A DNA stretch of 64,000 bases from Erwinia sp. JUb26 (GCF_003751505.1 NZ_RJVB01000002.1:589480-653479); one strand, 5' to 3'. Shown: positions 1 to 9,061, counted from the stretch's first letter. The notes: generated by a model not told the origin, from the sequence alone. Translations and numbers: made by a program.

Positions 1-621
1 CTGGTCGTACATCGGTTCCCCGGCGATATGATAGCCCGCGCCCTGCGGCGTTTTCAGGAAGCCGGTTTCGGCGGCGGCGGCGTTAATAAAGGTGGCATCC
101 AGGCGTCCCGAGGCCAGATCCGGGTAGATTTCCGCTTCGTTCTGATAGCTCACCACCTGCACGCCCTGCGTTTCCCAGACGCTCTTAGCAAACGCCTCCT
201 GGGTGGTGCCCTGCGCCACGCCGACGGTTTTGCCCTTCAGCACGGCAACATCCGGCTGCAGCTTGCTGGCTTTAGAGGTCAGCAGCGCGCTCGGCACGTT
301 GTAGATCATATCGGTGAACAGCACCTGCTGGCGGCGCTTCTCGGTCATCGCCATCGCCGACAGGATCGCATCGAATTTACGCGCCTGCAGAGCCGGAATA
401 ATGCCGTCGTAGGCGGTCTGCACCCAGACGCATTTCACCTGCATCTGCTGGCACACGGCATTGCCCAGATCGATATCAAACCCCTGTAGCGATCCGTCCG
501 CCGCCTTGCTTTCAAACGGGGTAAAGGTCGGATCGACGCCAAAGCGCAGTTCTTCCGCAGCCTGCGAGGCAGTGCTGAAGGCGGCCAGCAGGGCCAGCGC
601 GGTAAGGGTGAGTTTTTTCAT
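1..621 (-). CDS. Polar amino-acid ABC transporter periplasmic binding protein, 3' end outside window
   Basis: The first 207 codons of a family 3 solute-binding protein (ArgT/HisJ/FliY-like) are present; the gene runs off the left edge. The start follows GGAGA at 6 bases. Residues 1-21 form a Sec signal peptide ending in SQA-A. The mature part opens with the fold's typical strand (LRFGVDPTFTPFES), then GFDIDLG, and continues with an AMAMTEKR segment. The protein should capture a polar or basic amino acid in the periplasm and deliver it to a membrane ABC complex. The permease and ATPase genes would lie to the left and are not visible, so the ligand cannot be named. Family assignment is firm; specificity is open. 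Confidence 0.88.
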   Translation of the reverse strand, partial: MKKLTLTALALLAAFSTASQAAEELRFGVDPTFTPFESKAADGSLQGFDIDLGNAVCQQMQVKCVWVQTAYDGIIPALQARKFDAILSAMAMTEKRRQQVLFTDMIYNVPSALLTSKASKLQPDVAVLKGKTVGVAQGTTQEAFAKSVWETQGVQVVSYQNEAEIYPDLASGRLDATFINAAAAETGFLKTPQGAGYHIAGEPMYDQ

Positions 622-722
622 GGTAGATCTCCGGATTAATCAGGCGTTTATCCCCAAGTAATACCATGATTAATCGCGGAGAAATAAGGTTTTTAGCTTA
701 TAAAGCAGGGCCGATAATTAGC

Positions 723-741
723 AGGGGTGATATTCACCCCT
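723..741 (-). terminator. Possible treF terminator hairpin
   Basis: A perfect 8-bp inverted repeat (AGGGGTGA / TCACCCCT, 3-base loop) overlaps the treF stop codon. The transcript that follows is only moderately U-rich, so termination strength is uncertain. Confidence 0.4.
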
Positions 742-2404
742 CGGGATACATCTCCATCAGACGGCGGGTTACGCCGTTGGTCCAGCCAAACCCGTCCTGC
801 AGCGGGTATTCCCCCCCGGCGCCCAGCAGCGCGGCATCGCCGCTGACGTTGTACTTCTCCACCATTTTATGGTGCTGCTGATAGGTTGATGACACGGTTC
901 TCAGCCAGCGGCTGGCGATTTCATGCGCCAGGTTCTCGTCGCCGTAAATGCTGAAGCCCTTCACCGCCATCCACTGTAGCGGTGCCCAGCCGTTGGGACT
1001 GTCCCACTGCTCACCGGTCTGTTCCATGCTGGAGAGCAGGCCACCCGGCGCCAGCAGATAGTCGCGCACCGCTTTCGCCGTGCGGTTCGCCTGGTCGAGG
1101 CTCGCCATGCCGACGTAAACCGGGGTGACGGCGGCGGCGGAGAAGGTCGCCTGCTCGCCGTCGCGCCAGTTGTAGTCGCGGTACAGGCCGGTATTGTTAT
1201 CCCACAGATAGTGGTTCACCGCTTCCTGGCGACGGTGCGCCAGCTGCTGATAGCGTTCGGCGGTCGCCTCGTCGCCCCTGGCCGCTGACAGACGGGCAAT
1301 CGCCATCTCCAGCTTGTAGAGGAACGCGTTGAGATCGATAGGGATAATGCTGGTGGTCTGAATGCTGGCCAGACGCCCCGGTTCGCTCAGCCAGCGCGAG
1401 GTATAGTCCCACCCCGACGCCGCTCCGGCGCGCAGATCGCGATAGACTTCGCTGGACGGGCGCGATGAGTCACGCGCGGTTTCCACGTCCTCAATATAAG
1501 ACTCGTCACGCGGCGTATCGCGGTCGTCCCAGTAGCGGTTCAGCACCGCACCGTCCGGCAGCATCACTACGTGGCGATAAGCCTGGTTCGGCTCCAGGTT
1601 TTCCCGCCCGTCCATCCAGAAAGCGTATTCGCTTTTGAGATGGCGAAGATAGCGCTGCGCCTCGTTGACGCCGTTCTTTTCAAACAGCTCCACCATCATC
1701 GCAAAGACCGGCGGCTGCGAACGGCTGAGGTAGTAGGTGCGGTTACCGTTGGGAATATGGCCGTAGCGGTCGATCATCCAGGCAAAGTTGTCCGCCATAT
1801 TACGCAGCAGATCGCAGCGCCCGGCGGCGGCAAAGCCCAGCATGCTGAAGTAGGAATCCCAGTAGTAGGTTTCGCCAAAGCGACCGCCGGGAACCACGTA
1901 GGGTTTCGGCAGCGGCAGCAGCGAGGAATATTCACAGTGCTGTTTCGGGTGACGGGTTAATACCGGCCACAGTGCATCAATATGTTCCGCCATGGTTTTT
2001 TCCGGGTCAGAAACATAATGGCTTTCATTGACCTGCGGCAGGTCGAAGTTTTCCAGCACGAAGTGAAGCAAATTAAAATCATCGCGTTCACGTGCCAGAT
2101 AATAACGAAACATAATACGTTCCGGATCGAATTTTGGCGCACAGTCGGCAAAGGTTTTACTGTCGCTAAAAATACGCGATGTTTGCACCGCAACGAACAG
2201 TTCCTGATAGCGGTCTGAGGGCGTCAGGATATCGGAAACCGGCAGCCCACGGATATGCTCCGGCTGTGGCTCCATGACCGCTTCTGGGCCAGCTTCATAG
2301 TCGAGATACCAGTTCTCAAATTCGCCGGGGATGTTGTTTATCGTTTCAGTGTGATTGAAAGTGATAAAAGCCTCCTGCTGTCGGATATTACCGACAGAAT
2401 TCAC
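734..2404 (-). CDS. treF: Cytoplasmic trehalase (glycoside hydrolase family 37)
   Basis: Hydrolyses trehalose to two glucose molecules in the cytoplasm. The product resembles E. coli TreF over its whole length (549 residues there). It carries both trehalase signatures: [14 protein letters not shown] at about residues 172-185 and [10 protein letters not shown] near 465. The catalytic acid is expected in [10 protein letters not shown] and the base in VEKYN. No signal peptide is present, which separates it from periplasmic TreA. The start is unclear. The first in-frame codon is GTG at 2404 with little Shine-Dalgarno sequence, while a strong GGAGG (2371-2375) sits 5 bases before an in-frame ATC at 2365-2363. 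The gene is monocistronic and divergent from the exporter at 2831. Confidence 0.95.
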   Translation of the reverse strand: MNSVGNIRQQEAFITFNHTETINNIPGEFENWYLDYEAGPEAVMEPQPEHIRGLPVSDILTPSDRYQELFVAVQTSRIFSDSKTFADCAPKFDPERIMFRYYLARERDDFNLLHFVLENFDLPQVNESHYVSDPEKTMAEHIDALWPVLTRHPKQHCEYSSLLPLPKPYVVPGGRFGETYYWDSYFSMLGFAAAGRCDLLRNMADNFAWMIDRYGHIPNGNRTYYLSRSQPPVFAMMVELFEKNGVNEAQRYLRHLKSEYAFWMDGRENLEPNQAYRHVVMLPDGAVLNRYWDDRDTPRDESYIEDVETARDSSRPSSEVYRDLRAGAASGWDYTSRWLSEPGRLASIQTTSIIPIDLNAFLYKLEMAIARLSAARGDEATAERYQQLAHRRQEAVNHYLWDNNTGLYRDYNWRDGEQATFSAAAVTPVYVGMASLDQANRTAKAVRDYLLAPGGLLSSMEQTGEQWDSPNGWAPLQWMAVKGFSIYGDENLAHEIASRWLRTVSSTYQQHHKMVEKYNVSGDAALLGAGGEYPLQDGFGWTNGVTRRLMEMYPEG

Positions 2405-2830
2405 ATGATGAATTTATCGTACTGCCTGTTAGTATAGTACGGGCGTCTCTACGCGCAACCCAATGTTTCTATTAATCTTAATGAGATATTATTTCAAAAA
2501 ATAAATGAAACGTTAAATACGGTTTTTTTATAAAAAAAAGATAATGTCAGGGTGAATGAATAAACATAAACTGACAAATTTACCTTTCAGCCCTGTTTAT
2601 TAAAAATAGCCGCCGATTAACAGCAGGTTAATGTGACCCGGCTCACTGTTTTGCGGTCGCTGAATTTCTCAGCTTTTTTAGCGGCAATCTTCAGTGCGAA
2701 CAGCAGATTAGTACGTTTTTCCCCGCGCTGGCCCGCCCCGCTGGGCGCCGAAGGCAGCAGCTGTTATGTTACGTGTTTGTAAATTTTAAGCGGCCGGCAT
2801 TTTTTTGCTCACCGGCCTCACGGAGCCATC
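2405..2830. other. Divergent intergenic region treF / DHA2 exporter
   Basis: This 426-base stretch must hold the promoters of both flanking genes. It is A+T-rich from about 2450 to 2610. I found no convincing small gene, and no promoter that I would place with confidence. Confidence 0.5.
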
Positions 2831-4249
2831 ATGCAATCTGGCACACCCGCCACCTCTTCCACCTCGCCAGTGCCGAAAACCTGGTGGATAGCCCTGCTGG
2901 TGGCCGTCACCTTCTTTATGGAAAACCTGGATGCCACGGTGATCGCCACCGCCCTGCCGCAGATGGCGCGCGATTTCTCGGTCAGCGCGGTGGATATGAA
3001 CGTCGGCATCACCGCCTTTCTGCTGGCGGTTGCAGTGTTTATCCCGCTGAGCGGCTGGCTGGCCGACCGCTTTGGCGAACGGCGCATTTTTGCCAGCGCC
3101 ATCGTGCTGTTCACCCTTGCTTCACTGCTGTGCGGCCTGAGCACCTCGTTGCCGATGTTTACCTTCAGCCGCGTGCTTCAGGGGATTGGCGGTGCGCTGA
3201 TGGTGCCGGTAGGCAGGTTGCTGGTGCTGCGGGTGACGGAAAAACAGGATCTGGTGCGCATGATTGCGCTGATCACCTGGCCCGGTCTTATCGCCCCGGT
3301 ATTAGGCCCGCCGCTCGGCGGACTGATCGTTACCGTCGGCCACTGGCCGTGGATTTTCTGGCTGAATATCCCGCTGGGCATCGCGGCGCTGATCTGCACC
3401 TTCTGGCTGATCCCGAAAGGCGAACGCGGCCAGCCGCGCCCCTTCGACCTGCCGGGCTTCCTGCTGACCGCTATCGCCTGCGCGGCGCTGATTACCGGGC
3501 TGGAGTGGCTGGGCCAGAGCCGCCTGGTCGCGGGCGCGGCACTGCTGCTGCTGGGCAGCCTGAGCGCCCGGCTGGCCTGGCAACACGCGCGCCGGGCGGC
3601 GGCACCGATGCTGCCGATCGATTCACTCGGCATCAGCTCGTTTCGCAGCACCCTGCAGGGCGGCTCGCTGTTTCGTGCCGCCATCAACGCCATTCCTTTC
3701 CTGCTGCCGCTGATGTTCCAGGTCAGTTTTGGCCTGTCGGCAATGGAGGCGGGAGTGCTGGTACTGTGGGTGTTCGCCGGAAATCTGACGATGAAGCCGT
3801 TCACCACGGCAGTGATGCGCCGCTGGGGTTTCCGCCAGGTACTGCTGGTCAACGGCCTTATCAGCACGGCGGCGATTGCCGTCTGTGCCTTTATCACCCC
3901 GGCGCTGCCCTACCCGCTGCTGGCGCTGGTGCTGTTTATCGGCGGGCTTTCGCGCTCGATGCAGTTCACCTGTTATAACTCGCTGGGATTTGCCGACGTG
4001 CCGCGCCCGCAGATGAGCGCCGCCTCCACGCTGTTCAGCATGTTCTTCCAGTTCAGCATGAGTGCCGGGATCGCCTTTGCCGCGCTGGCGCTGCGCGCCT
4101 CGATGTCTTTACAGGCGCACCCCCAGCCGCTGCCGGTGGATTTCTCCTGGGCGTTTCTGGCCGTCAGCCTGCTGTCGATGCTGGCGTTACTGGACAATCT
4201 GCGACTGAAGGCCGGAACCGGCGAGCACGTATTGCAGCGGCAGCCTTAA
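2831..4249 (+). CDS. MFS drug/metabolite exporter, DHA2 (14-TM) family, MdtD-like
   Basis: A 472-residue inner-membrane protein of the EmrB/QacA (DHA2) branch of the major facilitator superfamily. It has the first-helix motif (FMENLDATVIATALPQMA), loop 2-3 motif A (GWLADRFGERR), and a motif C-like segment of small residues (LGPPLGG) after a 'QGIGGALMVPVGRL' stretch. All of these are close to E. coli MdtD. The family exports drugs or metabolites by proton antiport; the substrate here is unknown. The start at 2831 follows CGGAG. No membrane-fusion partner gene is adjacent, so it probably acts alone in the inner membrane. Confidence 0.85.
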   Translation: MQSGTPATSSTSPVPKTWWIALLVAVTFFMENLDATVIATALPQMARDFSVSAVDMNVGITAFLLAVAVFIPLSGWLADRFGERRIFASAIVLFTLASLLCGLSTSLPMFTFSRVLQGIGGALMVPVGRLLVLRVTEKQDLVRMIALITWPGLIAPVLGPPLGGLIVTVGHWPWIFWLNIPLGIAALICTFWLIPKGERGQPRPFDLPGFLLTAIACAALITGLEWLGQSRLVAGAALLLLGSLSARLAWQHARRAAAPMLPIDSLGISSFRSTLQGGSLFRAAINAIPFLLPLMFQVSFGLSAMEAGVLVLWVFAGNLTMKPFTTAVMRRWGFRQVLLVNGLISTAAIAVCAFITPALPYPLLALVLFIGGLSRSMQFTCYNSLGFADVPRPQMSAASTLFSMFFQFSMSAGIAFAALALRASMSLQAHPQPLPVDFSWAFLAVSLLSMLALLDNLRLKAGTGEHVLQRQP

Positions 4250-4350
4250 CGCTGCGGGAAAATCTTTGTCATGTGATTTACTTATCACTGCCGGGAAAAT
4301 AAACTATTGCTCCTTCGTATTTTAACGAAATCCATTTAACGCTTACCGTG

Positions 4351-4373
4351 AAAACCCTCAGGCCGAGGGTTTT
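4351..4373 (+). terminator. Hairpin between MFS and LysE genes
   Basis: A perfect 9-bp stem (AAAACCCTC / GAGGGTTTT, 5-base loop) ends in four T. It lies just upstream of the LysE ribosome-binding site. It could terminate the upstream exporter transcript or shape the leader of the LysE gene. Confidence 0.45.
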
Positions 4374-4390
4374 AAAAGAAAGGATCCTGT

Positions 4391-5017
4391 ATGACGCTCC
4401 ACCTCTGGCTGGCCTATACCGGTGTGATTGCTGCACTGATTGCCATTCCCGGCCCGTCTGCCTTAATCAGCATGACGCACGGCCTGCGCTTCGGCCGCAA
4501 ACACGCGCTGGCGACGGTGGTCGGCGGCGTGCTGGCGGCGATGGTATTGATGACCGCCTCCGCGCTGGGTCTGGGTGCCATTCTTGCCGCCTCCACTACC
4601 GCCTTTACCATTCTGAAAGTGGTCGGTGCCGCCTATCTGGTCTGGCTGGGTATTTCGGCATGGCGCGATAACAGCCACGAAACGCCGGTGGCCACCCCGG
4701 AAATGGAAGACGCACCGAGTGCGCTGCGCCTGTTCCGTAAAGGCTTTATGGTCGGCATCAGCAACCCGAAAGATCTGCTGTTCTTCGCTGCGCTGTTCCC
4801 GAACTTTATTGACGCCAGCCAGCCGCACGCGCTGCAGTTTGCCACCCTGGCCATCACCTGGGCCGCGCTGGATTTCAGCATTATGTTCAGCTACGCCTGC
4901 GCCGGCCGTCGCCTGTCCGGGCTGTTCTCTAATCCGAAGCGGCTGCGGATGCTTAACCGTTCAACCGGCAGTCTGTTTGTCTTTGCCGGTGGCGCACTGG
5001 CCATCTCCGCGAAGTAA
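4391..5017 (+). CDS. LysE/RhtB family amino-acid exporter
   Basis: A 208-residue, highly hydrophobic protein with the start of the LysE fold (AYTGVIAALIAIPGPSALISMTHGLRFGR). It also has the family's central loop followed by GISNPKDLLFFAALFPNF. Members pump amino acids or analogues such as homoserine, threonine, lysine, leucine or cysteine out of the cell using the proton gradient. The start follows AAGGA at 7 bases. It lies downstream of the MFS exporter in the same direction, separated by a hairpin, so co-transcription is uncertain. Exact substrate unknown. Confidence 0.88.
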   Translation: MTLHLWLAYTGVIAALIAIPGPSALISMTHGLRFGRKHALATVVGGVLAAMVLMTASALGLGAILAASTTAFTILKVVGAAYLVWLGISAWRDNSHETPVATPEMEDAPSALRLFRKGFMVGISNPKDLLFFAALFPNFIDASQPHALQFATLAITWAALDFSIMFSYACAGRRLSGLFSNPKRLRMLNRSTGSLFVFAGGALAISAK

Positions 5018-5021
5018 CCTT

Positions 5022-5050
5022 CAGGGCCGCCTCACCGCGGCCCTGCTGTT
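5022..5050 (+). terminator. Rho-independent terminator of lysE-type gene
   Basis: A 9-bp G+C-rich stem (CAGGGCCGC / GCGGCCCTG, 6-base loop) directly follows the stop codon and is followed by CTGTTTTA. Confidence 0.7.
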
Positions 5051-5081
5051 TTACAGCATCAGCATCAGTTTCTACAGCACA

Positions 5082-5381
5082 TCACGCCTTCCCGGTATTG
5101 AAACGACTTTGCTCGCGGGCAAACTCACGCATAACCCGAATATGCTTATTCGCCTGCGGACCGGCGGAATAAACAAAATGGTCAGGAATAAGAATCAAAC
5201 GCTGCGGATTCTATATTTTCGCCTGCTCACCAAACTCTTTTTTAAATACGCTGGCAACGCCCGGCATACAGGGATCGTGTGACATTAATATATCCACCTT
5301 CGCCCAGACTATTTCACCAGGCGTGACGCTTTCGCGCCCGCTGGCACGGGCGAGTATTTTCTGACTGATTGTCTGACCCAT
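5082..5381 (-). pseudogene. Remnant of an aconitase-superfamily (LeuC-like) dehydratase large-subunit gene
   Basis: Read on the minus strand from ATG at 5381, the sequence gives MGQTISQKILARASGRESV..., then PGEIVWAKVD and MSHD. This is the N-terminal signature of 3-isopropylmalate dehydratase large subunits and their homoaconitase or dimethylmalate-dehydratase relatives. The frame meets an amber codon (TAG, 5213-5211) at codon 57. It then continues in the same frame with family-typical sequence (NPQRLILIPDHFVYSAGPQ, HIRVMREFAREQ) and stops at 5084-5082. About 100 of the usual 400 or more codons survive, so the rest, including the iron-sulfur cysteines, is lost. It is divergent from the LysR gene at 5521, a common regulator/target layout. 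Confidence 0.8.
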
Positions 5382-5520
5382 TTTAATTTTCTCTCTACGC
5401 TATTATTTTTCCGATGGATCACAATTACTTGTAATTACCCTATCTCTTTTCGGTGCGCCAGAAACGTGAAATATGCTAGTATCCTTTATTGTTTCTCCTT
5501 AAAAACAATCCAGGAAAATA

Positions 5521-6417
5521 ATGAGTGATTTTGAAAACCTGCACGGGATGATTATTTTTGCCAAAGTGGTGGAAACGCTGAGCTACACCGAGGCGGCGAA
5601 AGTGCTCGGGCTGGCAAAATCCTCGGTCAGTAAGGAGATCTCAGCGCTGGAAGTGCGTCTCGGGGCCAAACTGCTGACCCGCACCACCCGGCGTATTCAG
5701 GTGACCGAAGTCGGCATGACTTACTATCACTACTGCTATCGTATCCTGCACGAGGTGAAAAGCGCCGACCTGTTTATCCGTCAGTTCCACGAAGAACCTA
5801 CCGGCAGCCTGCGCGTGGTTGCACCGGTGACGTTTGGCTGCCAGTGCATTGTGCCGGTACTCAACCGCTTTGTGGCCAGCAATATCCACGTCAGCGTCGA
5901 TCTCGACCTCACCGACCGCCCGGTCAGCCTTGAGGACGATAACTTCGATCTGGCGGTGGTGATTAAGCGCGAGCTTCCCGGCCACCGCAACTATCGCCCG
6001 TTGATGGATATTACCTGGGGAATTTACGCCGCGCCGGATTACCTGAAACAGCATGCCGACATCACCAGCCCGGACGATCTGACCCGCCATGACTTTATTC
6101 TGTTTCGCGGTCCGGCCCACACCATTTCGCTGCCGTTCCGAAAAGAAAAACAGAAAAAAGATATTGAAGTCCGCAGTCGTTTCCGCGCCAATAACAGTAT
6201 TGCGCTGGTGAACTCCGCAATAGCCCAGACCGGCATCGCTTATCTGCCGAGCTATATTGCGCAGGAAGCCGTTGATGAGGGTAAATTAGTTCAGGTGCTG
6301 CCGGACTGGGAAATGGATATTTATAAATCCTACGTACTCATGAAAACGGACAGCTATATTTCCCCGCGCGTCAGGCTATTCGTCGAGGCGCTACAAAAGG
6401 CGCTGGGTGATAATTAA
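5521..6417 (+). CDS. LysR-type transcriptional regulator beside a decayed dehydratase gene
   Basis: A 298-residue LysR-family protein. The N-terminal winged HTH spans about residues 8-66 (FAKVVETLSYTEAAKVLGLAKSSVSKEIS, then LGAKLLTRTTRR). It is followed by a periplasmic-binding-protein-like effector domain beginning near PTGSLRVVAPVTFG. The start follows AGGA. It is transcribed away from the LeuC-like remnant at 5082-5381, so it may once have controlled that gene and an operon behind it. With that target broken, it may be an orphan, act elsewhere, or control the intact genes nearby. The effector is unknown. Confidence 0.9.
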   Translation: MSDFENLHGMIIFAKVVETLSYTEAAKVLGLAKSSVSKEISALEVRLGAKLLTRTTRRIQVTEVGMTYYHYCYRILHEVKSADLFIRQFHEEPTGSLRVVAPVTFGCQCIVPVLNRFVASNIHVSVDLDLTDRPVSLEDDNFDLAVVIKRELPGHRNYRPLMDITWGIYAAPDYLKQHADITSPDDLTRHDFILFRGPAHTISLPFRKEKQKKDIEVRSRFRANNSIALVNSAIAQTGIAYLPSYIAQEAVDEGKLVQVLPDWEMDIYKSYVLMKTDSYISPRVRLFVEALQKALGDN

Positions 6418-6484
6418 CATTTCGGATTCAGACCGGTAGATGGCAGTAATTAACGCTCCGGGTTAACTCCCGGTTATGAACAAT

Positions 6485-6514
6485 AAAAAGCGCCCGCATT
6501 CGCGGGCGCTTTTT
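6485..6514. terminator. Strong bidirectional terminator
   Basis: A perfect 13-bp inverted repeat (AAAAAGCGCCCGC / GCGGGCGCTTTTT) with a 4-base loop lies between the convergent LysR and Sua5-type genes. The T and A runs allow it to work in both directions. Confidence 0.92.
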
Positions 6515-6578
6515 ATTTCGCGTTATTCGCGCCTGAAGATAGCAGCATATGCCGTCGTCTCAGGTGCAGAAGCGATAA

Positions 6579-7358
6579 TCAGTAGTAGTTACCGTGACGG
6601 TAATCCCAGGTGGTGAAGATGTCGGACAGCATTGACATAATCTTATCCACGTCCAGGCCTTTACGGATCAGTACCGGGCAAGGCGTGATGTTACGCTCGC
6701 CTTTCTGCTCAGGCACCAGCTTACCGTTTTCATCGACCATTGCGACCATCACGCCCTGCTCGTAACGGGTCTTTTCAGATTCGTTAGGCTGGATTGATTT
6801 CACATAGTCGTTTGCCGCGATGATCAGGTCAGCGTGCTGCTCAATACGGTCACCGATGCCTTCTACCAGGCCACGGTTGCCTTTGCCTGACGGGTTAGCC
6901 GAGCTGGCGAAGGAGAACTTGCCGTGGTTTTCCCACAGTTCTTTCGCCAGATTTTCGCCCGGGACACCGAACTTGATCACGAAGCAGCTGGTCTGGCGGC
7001 GGTCCATCATCAGGTCTTTAGAACCGTCTTCCGGAATGCGCGCTACGGCTTCTTCTTTCCACGGCAGGATGCAGCCCAGCAGAACGTCTTTGTCCCAGTG
7101 CTGCTGATACAGTTCTTCGATTTCCGGGTTCAGCTGAGCCAGCTCTTTCAGCTGCTCCAGCGAGCCGCACAGCACCACGCCCGGCTTGTTACGGTTACGC
7201 TGCTTGGCGTCGAACTTGCGCTCCAGGCCCTTAGCGTCAGAGGTCATGATGATGTAGCCCACTTTGGTAGGGCAAACGATCATGCCGCCTTCAGCAGACA
7301 GGATTTCAACGGCTTCCGGCTGTAAGCCACCATTCCAGTTAACGACTTTATTGCTCAT
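6579..7358 (-). CDS. Sua5/YciO/YrdC family protein
   Basis: A protein of about 259 residues with the YrdC fold motifs. These are CPTKVGYIIMTSDA, a basic patch QRNRNKPGVVL matching the conserved lysine/arginine region that binds ATP and bicarbonate, and SSANPSGKGNRG, the S-x-N motif region. YrdC/TsaC and Sua5 make threonylcarbamoyl-AMP for tRNA modification, and YciO is a poorly understood paralogue. The normal yrdC neighbours (aroE, smg) are absent, so this is probably an accessory paralogue. Two ATG codons stand in tandem; the second (7358) has the better distance to GAAGG. It is divergent from the MFS gene at 7724. Biological role not known. Confidence 0.82.
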   Translation of the reverse strand: MSNKVVNWNGGLQPEAVEILSAEGGMIVCPTKVGYIIMTSDAKGLERKFDAKQRNRNKPGVVLCGSLEQLKELAQLNPEIEELYQQHWDKDVLLGCILPWKEEAVARIPEDGSKDLMMDRRQTSCFVIKFGVPGENLAKELWENHGKFSFASSANPSGKGNRGLVEGIGDRIEQHADLIIAANDYVKSIQPNESEKTRYEQGVMVAMVDENGKLVPEQKGERNITPCPVLIRKGLDVDKIMSMLSDIFTTWDYRHGNYY

Positions 7359-7723
7359 CATGACACCTTCGGATTCGGTTTAAATTAGGAGGGTAATCAC
7401 CCGTTGAAACCATCCTGCCACAATCAGTTTTTCCTGCAACAATAAACGCGATCATGGTCATATTGTTTCCATACAGAAACAATCGTTGCGATATGGAAAG
7501 GGTGAAAGCGACGATTTGGCGAAAAGAATATTCCATCAAAAAAGCTGGCGGTGATATTTCCCCGATTAACCTGTTAATAAAGATAAGGTTTATTCATTTC
7601 ATTTTCCCAGCATCATTATTGAGCTGGCTCGCAGTTTATTAAATAAACCGCCCTCCGCGCCGTTGATGCATTTACAGCCATTAAGCTTAACGGGTCAGGT
7701 GAATCACTCACCGGGGGAAAATC
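7359..7723. other. Divergent intergenic region Sua5-type gene / MFS transporter
   Basis: A 365-base non-coding stretch that must contain promoters for both genes. Its one clear element is the perfect palindrome at 7462-7483. No small gene is evident. Confidence 0.5.
7462..7483. promoter_or_regulatory. Perfect 8+6+8 palindrome, candidate operator
   Basis: ATTGTTTC at 7462-7469 and its exact complement GAAACAAT at 7476-7483 flank the 6-base spacer CATACA. The symmetry and spacing fit a dimeric regulator. The element lies about 100 bases upstream of the Sua5-type gene and 240 upstream of the MFS gene. The regulator is unknown. Confidence 0.5.
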
Positions 7724-9061
7724 ATGGACACATATCACGCCCCAAGTCGCTCACACGTTTATCGCAAAAACATGCGCTATCTGCTGCCGCTGCTGGTGGT
7801 CTGCTATCTGTTTGCGTTTATCGACCGAACCATAGTCGGCTTTGCCTGGCTGGAAATGGAGGCCGATGTGGGCCTGAGCGCCGCCGCGTTTGGCCTGGGC
7901 GCAGGGCTGTTTTTTATCTCTTATGCCTTCTGCGAAGTACCCAGCAATTTGCTGATGCTTAAATTCGGGCCGAAGATCTGGTTCTCCCGCATTCTGGTCA
8001 CCTGGGGGATCATTACCATTCTGATGGCTTTCGTGCAGGGTCCGTGGTCGTTTTACGCGCTGCGTTTTTTACTCGGCGTGGCAGAAGCCGGGTTCTATCC
8101 GGGCATTATCTATTTCATCACCAAATGGTTCCCCCCGTCGCGCTGCGGACAGGTGATCGGCATTTTCTTCCTCGCCAATCCGCTAGCGCTGGTGATCGGC
8201 AGCCCGCTCTCCGGCCTGATTATGCAGATGGACGGCCTGTATCAGCTGGCGGGCTGGCAGTGGCTGTTTATTCTGATGGGCCTGCCGCCGGTGCTGCTGT
8301 CGCTGATCGTCCTGCGTTCGCTGCCGAATACGCCGCAGCAGGCGCACTGGCTTAACGACCAGGAGTGCAGCCAGATCGCCAGCGATATTCAGCAGGAGCA
8401 ACAGCAAAACGGCGTCACCGACGCGCCCGGTCAGCAGCATCATCCGCTCAGCGTGATGAAGGATCGCCGGATTATGATGCTGATTGCCTTCCTGATGTGC
8501 TATCCGATTGTTGGCTACGGCCTGATGCTGTGGTTGCCCAGCATCATCAATAAATTCAGCACTTCGGTGATGATGACCGGCCTGCTCTCTGCCCTGCCGT
8601 GGCTGGCCGCGGCCGTGGCCGTGATCGTGGTGCCGCGATCCGCAGCCAGGCACAATACGCCATTTCTGCATATCGGGGTGACGCTGGCACTCAGCGTGGC
8701 CGGGCTGATCCTCAGTGTGATATTTAACGATCCGCTATGGCGCATGCTGGCACTGTGCCTCGCCGCCTTTGGCATTTTCGCCGGGCAGCCGATTTTCTGG
8801 AGCTTCCCGGCAAGACTGCTGAAAGGCACCGATGCGGCGGTCGGCATCGCGTGGATTAACGCCTTCGGCATTGTCGGCGGCTTTATCGGGCCGTACGGAT
8901 TTGGCGTGGTGGCCCAGCTGACCGGCAGCAATGAAAACGGGCTGGTGTGGTTTATCGGCTGGGGGATTTACGGCCTGCTGATGCTTTACCCGCTGCGGCG
9001 GATGATGCGCCGCCAGCGCGGAATGGGTGGGGAAGCGGCAGCGGTTCCACATCATCGGTAA
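7724..9061 (+). CDS. MFS transporter, anion:cation symporter (ACS) family
   Basis: A 445-residue inner-membrane permease of the ACS (NarK-distant, GudP/RhmT/PhT-like) branch. Features are an FIDRTIVGFAWLEM segment in helix 1, FLLGVAEAGFYPGIIYFITKWFPPSRCG (helix 4 to loop), and a long central loop near residues 205-245. The family imports organic anions such as sugar acids, tartrate or allantoate-like compounds with protons. The start follows GGGGGAAA. It converges with the IclR-type gene and sits next to the sugar-acid island, so a hexonate or related substrate is plausible but unproven. Confidence 0.85.
   Translation: MDTYHAPSRSHVYRKNMRYLLPLLVVCYLFAFIDRTIVGFAWLEMEADVGLSAAAFGLGAGLFFISYAFCEVPSNLLMLKFGPKIWFSRILVTWGIITILMAFVQGPWSFYALRFLLGVAEAGFYPGIIYFITKWFPPSRCGQVIGIFFLANPLALVIGSPLSGLIMQMDGLYQLAGWQWLFILMGLPPVLLSLIVLRSLPNTPQQAHWLNDQECSQIASDIQQEQQQNGVTDAPGQQHHPLSVMKDRRIMMLIAFLMCYPIVGYGLMLWLPSIINKFSTSVMMTGLLSALPWLAAAVAVIVVPRSAARHNTPFLHIGVTLALSVAGLILSVIFNDPLWRMLALCLAAFGIFAGQPIFWSFPARLLKGTDAAVGIAWINAFGIVGGFIGPYGFGVVAQLTGSNENGLVWFIGWGIYGLLMLYPLRRMMRRQRGMGGEAAAVPHHR

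Noticed and set aside
2773-3978. 401-codon plus-strand open frame overlapping the DHA2 exporter
   Set aside because: It is another frame of the real gene at 2831-4249, rich in Arg, Ala and Gly with no domain character, as expected of G+C-rich shadow frames.
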